Source: Eopsaltria australis (lineage: Eukaryota; Chordata; Aves; Passeriformes; Petroicidae). Taken from it: a stretch of 64,000 nucleotides of DNA. A model generated the notes under the pieces. That model did not search any database and was not told where the DNA came from. It saw only the letters and a program-made list of their open reading frames with translations. Of this stretch, positions 31,721 to 42,190 are shown piece after piece. Numbering within the stretch: position 1 is the stretch's first letter; every line of letters starts with the position of its first letter. The stretch lies in contig JAVTVJ010000653.1 in the NCBI GenBank assembly GCA_034509425.1, positions 766,004-830,003 on the forward strand, read 5' to 3'. Made by a program: the position numbers and the translations under genes.

Positions 31721-34700
31721 CCATCCGTTACAGGGCTGCTGGCTTGGAGGGGATCTTTCTTTCCTCTGGACACATGGGCGTGATATATGATGCACAGAGA
31801 CATGGATGACCGAGAAAACGAGCTGAGGAAAGAAAACAAAAACAGCAGTAAAGGGAAGCGAGGGAGCTGAGAGAGCTGGGCCAGGCAGCCTGGGGCTGGG
31901 ACTGGAGGGGCAGAGCTCAGCTTGAGGCTGGTGCTGGAGCGCTGGTCCCAGAGCTGCCCTGCTCGGTGTTCCGAAGGTCTATCGCCTCCATGAGCTCCTC
32001 CTGCTGTGGAGACAGAAATTCATCTCGTGTTGGTTCCATCCCAGCCTGTATTCAGACATGTCCATGGAGGTGTTGGGAAGGCTGGAGCCAGCATCCCATG
32101 GATCTGACAGTCTCCTGTGCACTTCTGGCCAAGATCCCACAGTGTCAAAGCTTGACTCTTCCACACCATGGACCTCCCAGCTGGCTGAGGAGGAATGGCC
32201 ACACCAGGGTCTAACAGCAGCTCAGGCAACTTCTTGGGGAAGGCAGGAACTGGTGATGGCAAAGTGGAGACATGACCAGCAGAGCTGGGATGAGGAGGAG
32301 CTGGGACTTACACCACGTTTGGACACTGTTGGTTTAGCCCCCATCCACAATCCTCTGAGAAGTGCCAGAGATGTTCATACTGGTACAAGCTGCTCTTCCT
32401 GTTGGCCTTCTCTAGATGTTCTAATTCCTTTGAGCTTCATCCCCCCTGTGCTTAACAAAGTCTGCAGAAGGGACTTTTCTCCTCCTCATGTGTCCATCCC
32501 TGCATGAAGACACTCAGGAGGCACCACTGAGGTGACATCCTACATAGTGACTTTGTGCCTTTGGGTTCTGAACACCCACCAAAGTCCAGATCTCCTGATG
32601 TGTTGGGAATGACGTGTGATGGGGCAGCTCCTGCCTCAATGCTGTTCCCAGGTACCCATTTTTAACTTGCATGTGTTTAAGACAAAAAGAGAGACAGGAG
32701 AGTCCTGCAGGTGTCCTGCATTTTAAGGTGGAAACAAAGAGATGAAGATGACTCTGTTCCTTGATAAACAACCACGACGATTGTATTTAGATTTCTTTTC
32801 ACAAATGAATGATATTTCAGCACAGTCATCAAAAATTCCCACTAACAAACGTTTCCTTTGCATCCATCTAGCCTTCATCATAAATCTATGTGCCAGGCAT
32901 TAATAATATTTTCAGCAACAGATTGATTGACTAGAACATAGCTTGGTTTTCTCTAAACACTAAGGGGTTCTCAACTGATTTATCGCTTACTGAAGTCTGC
33001 ACATATTTATATGAGTACCATATTCCTTGTTATATATGTACCCCTCCCTCACCCAGGCTTTCTCCAGCAGATCCATCATGATGGTGTCAATGGCCACTGT
33101 AGGTCTGGACATCTTGTTGCCAAATCTATAGCAGAGGCTTTGCTGGCCTGCTACAGAGTCGGTGTGGTTTTGATAAATGACTTTTAAGGTCAGAAGAAAC
33201 AATTAGATCATTCTGAGTGGCATAGTCCAGAGGCTCTTATCCACTCACCCCTGCACAATGTCCAGTAATTTGAAGATACCCAAGGTTTCCCTACCAGAAA
33301 AGCCTTCTGTTTTGGGGAATCAAGAGATTGCTGGTTAGGCTGGTTTTAATGCAAGGCTTTGGATATTTGGAAGGTTTGGGGGCGTATATGAGAATCTTGC
33401 TTTGATATATTTTAGTTAGTTTGAGGCTTCCTGAGAAGAGCTTAAGCCTGTGGGCGACACTCTTCAAGGGCTTCAGGCTGGAGAAGAAATAAAAACATCT
33501 CCTGATGCAGTTTCTAAAGCTGTCCTCATCCAGATTGTGAGGGATTGGCATCTTCTCTGGAACCAAGAGGTGACTCTGGAGTTGCTCCCTGTGTCCATCA
33601 CATGCTAAGAACAGGACACAACAAAACAGAAGAGGAGAGAGCAGCAGGACAGCACTGCAGACCAGTTTGCCCTGTAAAGCCAGGCTCCTGGACTGGATCT
33701 CAGCATCACAGGGCTTAAGAAGGGCAATGGCAGGGACAGCGATTCCTGCTTCCAGCACACCCTGCAGTCTGATTGTGGCTTCCTGGGGAGCTGGTGCTGG
33801 TGAGCTGATGGGAGGAGAGCTTTTAGACAGAGGCTGCCCAGAGAGCCGAGCCCCAGCTGGAGGGGCCCTCTCTGAAATGGGCATGACATCCTCAGGACCA
33901 GCAGGAGGAGGCAGCTGGGGAAGAGATCAGGTTGATTATTTTATTTTTACCCCTTTAACATCCTTTGATCCCCTGGCAGACACTGGGGGAGGGGCTGGCG
34001 GGTGCACTGCTGTGCCCAGCTCTGGGGGGGAGGCACCCGCTGGTGTGTGCACCATTACAGTGATCACTGGTGTGATTGACTGGCTGTCTAATGGGTTGTT
34101 ACAGTACTGCAGAGCCTGTCTTGCTCTACAGGTGAACTGTGAGGAGCTGGGGAGATGAAGCAACGCTCCTCTAAATTGGGCTGTGCATTGGGAGCAGCAA
34201 GAAGGATCTCAAAAAAAAACCCCACCCTACCCTTTGCAAAATTTTCTTTTATTGTCTTTCACAAGGGAGGCCACAAACAAATGGAGGAGATGCCGGGAGT
34301 CAAAAGGGAGTTTTCAGGTGAATTTATGGTTTTTTCCTTCTTTAAAAGGCCTGAGCTGTTCAAGGCAGGTTTACTGCTCCTGGAGATTTTGTTAGTGTAG
34401 AGATGCTCAACTTCTGCCTTGCTGTGCTCAGCTTGGTGCAAGGAAACCAATGACCCATGGCCTTTGCAGCCCTGTATGTGAAGGTAGTGGTGAGGTGTTC
34501 AAACTACAAATGTTCCTCACCAGGCACACCAATGTGCTGTCCCAGATGTTTGATATGAACCTCAAACATATCAATTTCTAATGTGCTCACATGTCCTACA
34601 CAGACACATGGTGGATGTCACTGACACAAGAGCTGTGTCCTTGGCTACAAAATCAGCTCTCCTCTCAGCAGGAGTATTGTCACCAGGCTCATGGTGACAG

Positions 34701-35814
34701 TGGCTGTGCTAACCCACAGCTCCATGTCCCAACAGGGCAAGGGGCAGGTGGCCTCAGCAGTGTGGACCTTTCCTTCCCTTCTCAGCTCTTCACACAAGTC
34801 CCACCATGCAAAGCCAACCCGGGAGCCACAAGCTGGTGCTGCCCTTGCCCCAGGTGACCAAGCCCACAAACCATTCTGGGTGAGGAAAGGATGATCTCCC
34901 TCCCTCGTGATGGGAAGGACTTGGGTGCCAGAAGACAGAGGAGTTTTGGCTGCAGGATCGCTTTAGAAGAGCAGATCCCTGAGCTCCCTCCAGCAGTGTG
35001 TGACTGAGGGCAGCTCTCCCTGGGGGAAGGCAGGAGGGAGGATGGAGGATCCTGTGCTGAGCCTGGAAGCTCTGCCTGGCTCCTGGAGGGACACGGAGGA
35101 CACACAGCTCCTGCTGTCAATGCCATGTGTGGCAGGGGCACACTTCCCATTTGTTCTGGCTCTTGGAACAGCAGGCCCTTGATTCCCTTGGTAGAGCTCA
35201 TCTGTGCTTCTCTCTGGCCTCCTCCTCTCCTGTGCCAGCCACGTGCCCCCAGCCCATGGGCTCTGCTGTTGTTGTTGGCTGCTGGTTCCACTGGCCTCAG
35301 CTCATTGCATCTGTTTGGATTTGCTGTGCCCTGCATTCAGCCATCCCTTCAGAGTTTATTGAGGGTTTCTAAGCGTCAGCTCCGAGTGGTCACCGGCGGC
35401 TCCTTCCTCCCAGGCCGTGCACCAGCTGCAAATTAATTGCTCCCCTTTCTTCCCTCTCTCACTCCCTCCCCATCTCACCGTGTGGCACTTGTGATTTGCA
35501 AACTTTGTGGGAACACTTTGGGATCAATCCCAGCTCTCCCCTGGGTGAAGGTGTGAGGAGAGCTTGGCCACCTCTTGCAGGGAGGCTGGGGATTACACCA
35601 GAGGCAAAGCTGGCCCCTCTCCTGCACATCTGTGCTGGGAAAGCCTTTCTCTGATTGCTCTGTCCATCTGCTGGCCACTGGCCATTCCTCACCATTGGCT
35701 ACTGCCCCATGCTTTGTCCAGTCTAACTTCAGTATCCTGGGCACTGGGGCTCAGGCACTTGCTCTGGCTGATCAGCGCCAAGAAAATTCCAGCTTCTTCA
35801 TAGGCTCCGCAAAC
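31721..35814. other. Unique sequence, no gene recognised
   Basis: About 4 kb without recognised mobile elements. 32760-33230 is AT-rich. A G-rich stretch near 33985-34030 (GGGGGAGGGGCTGGCGGG) has quadruplex potential. A left-facing GCAGGG|GTGAGTGG donor-like site lies near 33230 without an exon I can support. Confidence 0.4.
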
Positions 35815-36193
35815 ATGGAATCATAGAATCACAGAGTCATAGAATCACAGAACTACAGAATCATAGAATCATAGAATCAATCACGGAGTCATAGAATCAT
35901 AGAATCATGGAATCATAGAATGACAATCATAGAACCATAGAATCACAGAGTCATAGAATGACAGAACTACAGAATCATAGAATCACGGAGTCATAGAATC
36001 ATAGAATTATGGAGTCATAGAATCATAGAATCATGGAGTCATAGAATCATAGAATCACAGAGTCATAGGATCATAGAATCACAGTCATAGAATAATGGAA
36101 TCATAGAATCATAGAGTCATAGTAGCATAGAATCACAGAATCATATAACCATGGAGTCATAGAATCATAGAATTATAGAAGCATAGAACCACT
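35815..36193 (-). repeat. Expanded CR1 3'-terminal 8-bp repeat
   Basis: About 47 units of ATAGAATC and close variants (ACAGAGTC, ATGGAATC), the reverse complement of the ATTCTATG repeat that ends avian CR1 elements. Normal copies carry about one to four units. The array directly abuts a reverse-oriented CR1 3' end, so it grew from that element's tail. Variant units are interspersed, so the expansion is not brand new. Confidence 0.95.
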
Positions 36194-36235
36194 AAAGTTG
36201 GAAAAGAACTCCAAGATCAAGTCCTCATGCCAGGA
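36194..36235 (-). mobile_element. CR1 LINE fragment, extreme 3' end
   Basis: ACTAAAGTTGGAAAAGAACT followed by CCAAGATCAAGTCC is the CR1 3' end, next to its expanded tail. Only about 40 bases of body are recognisable. Confidence 0.85.
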
Positions 36236-36534
36236 GGTTCTGTTTCCTTGGTGCTCCTCTGGAACTGCCTAGTGCCAAACAGAATTTCACTTCATACTGT
36301 GAGATGTCGCATTGAGAGAAAAAATAAAAATAAATGGTCATGCTCACGAGCCTGAGCAGGCTCCTTCCGCCCGGCCTTGCCTGCTTCTCTGGGCTACAGC
36401 ACTTTGGAGACTGGGCTGCCTTGAATCATGAGCCTGCCCTGGCTCTGAAGTGTTGTGTTGCTTAATGACTGATGATAATGTCTCTGTATGTAGGCTTGTA
36501 GCCTGGCTATCCATCTTTAAATTTCAAAATCTTT

Positions 36535-36625
36535 CCTCCTCAGCCATTACCTCCACCCCCGTAATCATTCCCGTTGCTCTTCTCTGAATTCTGCCTCATT
36601 TGTCCTTGTTTAAAGGTAGAGCACA
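36535..36625 (-). mobile_element. Ancient CR1/L3-type LINE relic
   Basis: AATCATTCCCGTTGCTCTTC, then TCTGAATTCTGCCTCATTTG and TCCTTGTTTAAA, resembles the old amniote CR1/L3 3' region (reverse of the phrase found before GGTGCCCAGAACTGGACAC). It is much more diverged than the other CR1 copies. Confidence 0.5.
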
Positions 36626-37145
36626 ATCAAACCAGCCAGTCTGGGAGCCTGGGTGGGGACTAAGGTCCCAGAGGGGTCAGGACTGAGTTTGGAGAGGGGC
36701 TGAGGCCTCAGCAGGGTCTGGGATGAGGTCCAAGAGGGGTCCACCTTCACTCCTTGGCCCTGAGCTGCCCTGAGGTCAAGAAGGTTCATCAACAGCCCCT
36801 CCAGCTGTGTCAACATCAGCAGAGCTGGGAAGAAAGGTATTTCTCCAAAGCTTTATGAGGACAGAGGCTGTAGGCTGGAAATGCTTCCAGCATTTAACCT
36901 GCCTGTGCCTGTATGTGCTCACCTCCCCCCAAAAAACCATTGCACAGAAATGGCTCAGTGTTTTTAGCGAGGTCTGCCTGCCCACAGGAGCTCTCAGCAG
37001 AGGATGCTACACCTGAGCTCAGTGACACAGATAATGGCACAGTTTGCCAGGCAGGGACATGAAATAAAACATGGAAAGAGAGTCCATCTCTTGGGAGGTC
37101 TCTGATCCATCCTGCTGCTTGCAGCAGGACTGTTGGCAGTCAGAT

Positions 37146-37293
37146 GTGGCTTTGGCCAAGTCTTGAGAATCCCACACCTCTGTGACCCAGCCCAGGCTGC
37201 ACCGCCCATCCAGGAAAGGCATTTGGTGGCTTTGGCCAAGTCTTGAGAATCCCAGACCTCTGTGACCCAGCCCAGGGCTGCACCACCCACCTG
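37146..37293. repeat. 80-bp tandem duplication (2 copies)
   Basis: GTGGCTTTGGCCAAGTCTTG starts at 37146 and again at 37226. The copies agree at nearly all positions over about 66 bases (one substitution and one inserted G in the first 60), so the duplication is recent. Confidence 0.95.
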
Positions 37294-37488
37294 GTAGCAT
37301 TTTTTCTAACAGCCAACCTGAGGCCTCCACCTGCAGCCATCACCTCTTGTTATCCCATCCACAGACCTCACAGGTTAATGACACTGGGCTGTGCTCTAGA
37401 GTGATAACTTTCTGTTTTAAGGTAAAAGAAAGCCAAACTGACTCTCAGTGTGTAAAGAAAGGCCTCCTCCCACCCATATCCAACTCAC

Positions 37489-37540
37489 CATCGTCCATCA
37501 GCTGCGGCTGCCGTCGCTGCTCTAGACCATGGCATTGCTC
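37489..37540 (-). other. Candidate 52-base exon, leftward
   Basis: On the minus strand, acceptor CCCCGTCTTTGCACAG and donor GACGATG|GTGAGTTGG enclose 52 bases containing a small cluster of CpGs in otherwise CpG-poor DNA. Two frames are open. One reads Glu-Gln-Cys-His-Gly-Leu-Glu-Gln-Arg-Arg and ends Gln-Leu-Met-Asp-Asp (phase 1 at the donor). The other starts at an internal ATG in a fair Kozak context (GAGCAATGCC) and reads Met-Pro-Trp-Ser-Arg then an Ala-rich run. The CpG retention suggests selection or conservation. It could be an upstream or alternative exon of the same leftward gene as those at 18870 and 358. Not identified. Confidence 0.32.
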
Positions 37541-37803
37541 CTGTGCAAAGACGGGGCCTGGCAGCTCTGCTAAGCCCCCAATTTTTTCTGCCTGGAGTAA
37601 GACTGGCACTTTTTCATCCTAGCAGGAGAACCGTGGTATCCAAATTAAGCACAAGCTGTAGTGTTTGAAGTCTGAGCAATGAGCTTTCCTTGGCAATGGG
37701 TGGGTTTCTATCATGGGGGTAGGGAATTCCTCGTCTGCCCTTGATTTCACTCCCAGGCAATTTCTGTTCCATGTCCTCACCTCTGTTCATTTGATGGGCT
37801 CCA

Positions 37804-38060
37804 GTGGGATAAGTGGACCACAATTAAAGGCACAGTTAGGGGAAATGGCCAAAATATTTGATCGGAACTTATTTAAATGGAAAGATTGTCCTTTTTTAAT
37901 AAATAAGTGGAGTTGGCATGAATTCAATTTGACATTTGCCATATTCTGCAGAATTATGAGCATTCACTTTTTTTTCAGAAACTGTATTTAAACAGAATGC
38001 TTTTGGTCGATGACAAATTTTGAAGAGTTTTGGAGAAGGTTTCAGTAAAAATAGACAATG
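37804..38060. promoter_or_regulatory. AT-rich enhancer-like block
   Basis: AT-rich non-repeat sequence with CACAATTAAAG, CCAAAATATTTG, TTTAATAAATAAG, TTCAATTTGACA and GCCATATTCTG. Homeobox, MEF2-like and FOX-like words are packed together. Its composition differs sharply from the flanks. Function inferred. Confidence 0.3.
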
Positions 38061-38189
38061 TGTGTTAGCAAACAAAAATCAGGGGGCTTGTGAACTTGCT
38101 GGGAGACCTTGGGTGGGTTCATGGGCAACGATTCCAACCATTTTTCAACTCAGGAAAGCTGATTTGAAGAAGCTACTGAACTCCTTGCG

Positions 38190-38478
38190 ACCATTATTGT
38201 TCGGACAAAGAGGAATGGCTTCAAACTGAGAAAGAGTAGGTTTAAATTAAATATTAGGAAGAAATTTCTCCCTGTGAGGGTGGTGAGGCCCTGGCACAGG
38301 TTTCCCAGAGAAGCTGTGGCTTCCCCATCCCTGGAAGTGTCCAAGGCCAGGTTGGATGGAGCTTGGAACAACCTGGGATAGTGGAAGGTGTCCCTGCCCA
38401 TGGCAGGGAGTGGAATGGGAAGATCTTTAAGGTCCCTTCCAACACAAACCATTCTGTGATTCCATCATTCTCTGATTA
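38190..38478 (+). mobile_element. CR1 LINE fragment, sense, with intact 3' end
   Basis: The sense CR1 tract: AATGGCTTCAAACTGAGAAA, ATATTAGGAAGAAATTTCTC, GGGTGGTGAGGCCCTGGCAC, CCAAGGCCAGGTTGGATGGA, AAGGTCCCTTCCAACACAAA, then tail CCATTCTGTGATTCCAT. Among the best preserved copies here, hence fairly young. Confidence 0.97.
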
Positions 38479-41037
38479 CTCAGATACCTTCAGTTCAACC
38501 CAGTGCCTCTGGACAGAGAGGATCTTGTTCCTGCCAATAGGTAGGAAAATGTTTGAATTTCCTCAGTCTCCCCAGCTCCAAATAATAACTTCCTGTAAAT
38601 TGCATCAAATATCCTGCAGAAAGCAGCTCTTGCCAGCTCCTGCCATGGGCACGGAGGCCCAGCAGGATGGGGAATGTTGATGTGTGGTGCTATAAGCAGA
38701 GGGCACATGTCTGGAGCCAGTTGTTTGGTCTGTATGTGCACACCTGGCCCCAGAGAGCCATTTCCTCTCCTCGTTTCACTCTTGTCTCCTCCATGTTCTG
38801 AAGGAAGGATTTCTGTCATCTCCAGCCCCAGGACATGAGGTATCCTAATCTCTCAATTTAAAAAACCAATTAGCTCCATCCACCAATGCAAAACCTCCTG
38901 ACTTCCGTCCCAGCAGCATCAAAACTCTTCCATCTGCAGGTAACTTGGAGATCTTGCTTAGCAGCTGCACTTGGTTTTGACAATTTCTTCCCGTATAGTG
39001 GCAAACTGGACAGGACTGAAGTGGCACTGCCGTGCTGCCAGGTCCTGCCAGGAACAATCTGCTTACACTGCCTGTTGGAGCCTCTCCCACTCAGTGTTTG
39101 AGCACATCTAATGTCAGCAGTCAGGACATAGCCCCCAGCTGCCTGAGTGGTGGGGCTGTCAGTGCAGGCTTTTCTCTGAGAGCTTCCCAAAGACCTCATT
39201 GAAATCCTTCTCTGTGGACACACTGACCCCTTTGGCAACACCTTCCTTCCCATCCCTGTGTGATGTGGTGCTGTGGAGGTGAGAAGCTGAACAGTCAGTG
39301 ACGAGTAAAACAAAGAACCGTGGCCACAAGTTGGGCTTGAGCCACTCTGGTTAAAAAATGGTTTTTATCTATGTGGGTGTTTCTTCCCTGGACAGGTCAC
39401 CAGAGAAGTGGTGCTCTCAAGAAGCAGTTAGGACAAACCACAGCTGATCTGGTGTAGCACGGGCCAGAGTCCACGGGCAGACTGGAGTAGAAATCTTCAG
39501 AGGTCACTCCCCATCAACATTTCCTTGTGTCTTTGATAGATGTGGATGGAGAAGCCATTGGTTTCCCTTTTACTCAGTAACAAATCTTAGGTGCATCCTT
39601 TTCCTTCATTGTCTCCTTGCCTTGGTCCTCTCTTGGATTTCAGCCCCTTTAGAGACCTTGTTTGTGCAAAATGTCGAAATTATATACGTAGATCACAGAG
39701 TAACTGATTTACCATGATTTAGGCATGTTCTCAGCTTCAAAGTGTGTGAGAATCTCTCACACTGGGCCCAAAAATGGGCTGGTCCTCAGCTCCCACCAGA
39801 CTCGACCTGGAAACAAAGGGCATTGGAGAAACCCTTCAAGAAACCTTAAGGTACTGGATTTGCTCAGCAGATATTCTTTTCCCCTTCCCTCTTGAGTGAA
39901 GTGTGGCCAAACAGCTGGGTCAGGGACAGACATGGCATGAGGCAAAGGGGGACTGGAGTGCCCCATGCTCCACAAAGCCACGGGTTACCCCAGGTGGTTT
40001 CTCACCCCCCAAAGCTCCTTACCTAAACCACAACTTGGAGTCTGAGCTCCTTTTACAGCCAGAGGTGGAGCTGTCCAGTTTCCTCTGCTGAGAGAAACTG
40101 GTCTCCGAGGAGATGTTCCCCTTCCTCACCGGGGAGATCAAATCACTTAGAAAAAAACTGCTGTCACTTAGACAGCAGCTTCGTGTGATCACTTAAACAA
40201 CAAACTTTTAGTTTTCTGAACTCAGAAGGGAGACCCACATGGTCAGGGCAGCAGAACAAGACTCCCCAGCTATTGGGTAAGACCAGGGTGGGATCTGTCT
40301 TTGGCCATGCTGTTTTCTGCTGGAGGGTGGGTGGACTTGGACAAGCAGGTGTTGGATACGTACTTCTGCCAGCTTCCTTGGGAACTCTGGTTGTGTCTTA
40401 TCAAAGGCCAGTGGTCTTGCACAGCTTTCCAAATCCACCTTCCATCCAACAGCCCCTTTGTGTTGTCCCACCTCCTCTGCTGACAGTTCAAGGGCTCCTC
40501 CTGCTCCCTGCTGACTCCTGTATCTTTCTGGAGACCTCTTCAGCAAGACATGTCAGCACTGAGGTCCAGCTTTCCACAGGGGATGGCAGGAGATAAGAGA
40601 ACGCAGTGACTGCTGCACATCCCCCTCATTGATATGCAGCATGTCCTGACCCTCTGTGCTCCGATTTTTATTTGCTGAGACACTGTAAAAAAATGCTGTG
40701 AGAAAAGTCCAGCTCCTGACCATGTGAAAATGGCACCTCCTTGCTCAACCCAGCAGCTCCCCTGTGCATCAGCCTGAGCTGATGTGGTAATGACAGGGAT
40801 AAAACCGTGCTGCCTGGCATGACTCACAGCTCTGCAGAGCCGGGCTGGCTACAGAGGAGGGAGCTAGCAGGATGCATTTTCTGCGGAATCGTCAAAAAGC
40901 GCATCCTGCCCTTAGCACACGTGCAGAGCCTGGCACAGGCCATGGAGCAGCCGTGCTCCAGTGGGCACAGAAAAGAGACTGGCTCTTTTCCCTTTTACAC
41001 CCATCCTTCCCATCTTGGAAGTGAAGGAATGGTGGCA
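38479..41037. other. Unique sequence, no gene recognised
   Basis: No mobile elements. A left-facing donor-like TTTAG|GTAAGG lies near 40014. The NKX-like motif cluster at 40140-40200 is listed separately. Confidence 0.4.
40140..40200. promoter_or_regulatory. Cluster of three NKX2-like CACTTA motifs
   Basis: CACTTAG at 40144 and 40165 and CACTTAA at 40190 match the NKX2-class core in the same orientation, spaced 21 and 25 bases. An imperfect inverted repeat (CTGCTGTC / GACAGCAG) surrounds the middle one. Confidence 0.25.
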
Positions 41038-41078
41038 GGGGTGGGAAGCAAGGACTAGAAATCCTTGCTTCCCATCCC
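41038..41078. repeat. Inverted repeat with 17-bp stem and 7-base loop
   Basis: GGGGTGGGAAGCAAGGA (41038-41054), loop CTAGAAA, then TCCTTGCTTCCCATCCC (41062-41078). Sixteen of 17 pairs are Watson-Crick and the other is G-T (41041/41075). No longer pairing extends outside. Structure only; transcription is not shown. Confidence 0.9.
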
Positions 41079-41939
41079 GTGAGGATGTGGGCTGGGATAC
41101 CCTGGGGAGGACTGGGATGACATGGGTCACAAAGGCAGGGTGTGCTCCCCAGCAGGTCCCACACTGTTGGAGAGAAAGAGGAAGGTTTTCCAGCCCTGGA
41201 GCTGCACACAGCCTGGTCCTCCCTTTGTGCAGCCATGCAGCCACAAAAGGCTCTCTCTGTGCTTTACTCTCTCTTATATGGCCAGTAAGGGATAATCACC
41301 ATGGATTGGTCTCACCACAGAACTCAGGCTCCCCTCTGGGAAAATAGCAGTGGTGCTTTGTGAGCGTGACTGTTCTTTCCAGCTGTCTGAGGTAAGGTAT
41401 AAAGAGGAACTCTAGCTCTTCTGTAAGCTGTGGGGAAGCATGGCCAGGTAGCAGTCATTTCCAGTGGGAAACATCTCCAAGAGACCCGGAGAAAGACTCA
41501 GGAGTCCTGTAATCAGACAAATTCGTGATATCTAGGGTTGTTGAGGTTACTGACTTTCAACTCTGCATCCTAAGGCAGCATCTGCAGGAAAATGGCATGA
41601 CTAGACCTTTACAGGAGACTCAGAGGGCAGCAAAGGGCTGAGCAGGTGTTCAGTGAAGTCAGTTTTTATCCCAGAGAACCTTTTGTACGGGTGGTACAAG
41701 CAGTGGAAAAAAATCAGAATCCAAATTTCTTAGTGAGCTGATGGGATGGCAAAACATCTGTTAGCTGCAGGCTGCATGGATTTGATGTGGGATCCCTGCA
41801 AACTGGAAGTGGGAGGCACCCTGGGTGAGAGCAGCTGTGAGAGTTCACAGCTCTGATTGGCAGGAGAGCGCAGGAGAAAGTCAATGGGCTTGGGAGACTC
41901 CTATGGCCTCAGAGAACAAGGAGGGGACATCCCAGGGGT

Positions 41940-42190
41940 TGAGGGGGACAGAGAGGAGGGCTGCTGGCACTTCCTTACAGAAATGATCCTTAGCACACAG
42001 GTACAAAGACAAGCATGGAAACACAGCAAACAACCAAAGCAGCTGAATCCTGAACTGCTCACTGAGCTGAAACTCGGGAAGGAAAAAACAAACTGCATAA
42101 CTACAGCCAAGGAATGGATAAAGAAGAATATGAAAACATGGGTCAAACTCAGAAAGGCTGAGGCTCAAGAAGAGGCACAGCCAGCCAGAG
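41940..42190 (+). mobile_element. Possible decayed CR1 ORF2 relic (endonuclease-RT linker)
   Basis: A 235-codon plus-strand frame (41857-42564) contains Trp-His-Phe-Leu, then Gln-Leu-Asn-Pro-Glu-Leu-Leu-Thr-Glu-Leu-Lys and, about 26 residues later, Leu-Arg-Lys-Ala-Glu-Ala-Gln. This order and rough spacing resemble the linker between endonuclease and reverse transcriptase in avian CR1 ORF2, where a Trp-Leu-x-x-Glu-Leu-Leu-x-x-Leu-Lys motif precedes a Arg-Lys-Ala-Lys-Ala motif. No catalytic motif is present, and the rest of the frame (42190-42564) is not recognised. An unrelated short coding exon or chance is possible. Confidence 0.3.

Noticed and set aside
34110..34125. TTACAGTACTGC, similar to the start of a miR-101-type sequence
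   Set aside because: The match stops after about ten bases and no precursor hairpin surrounds it.
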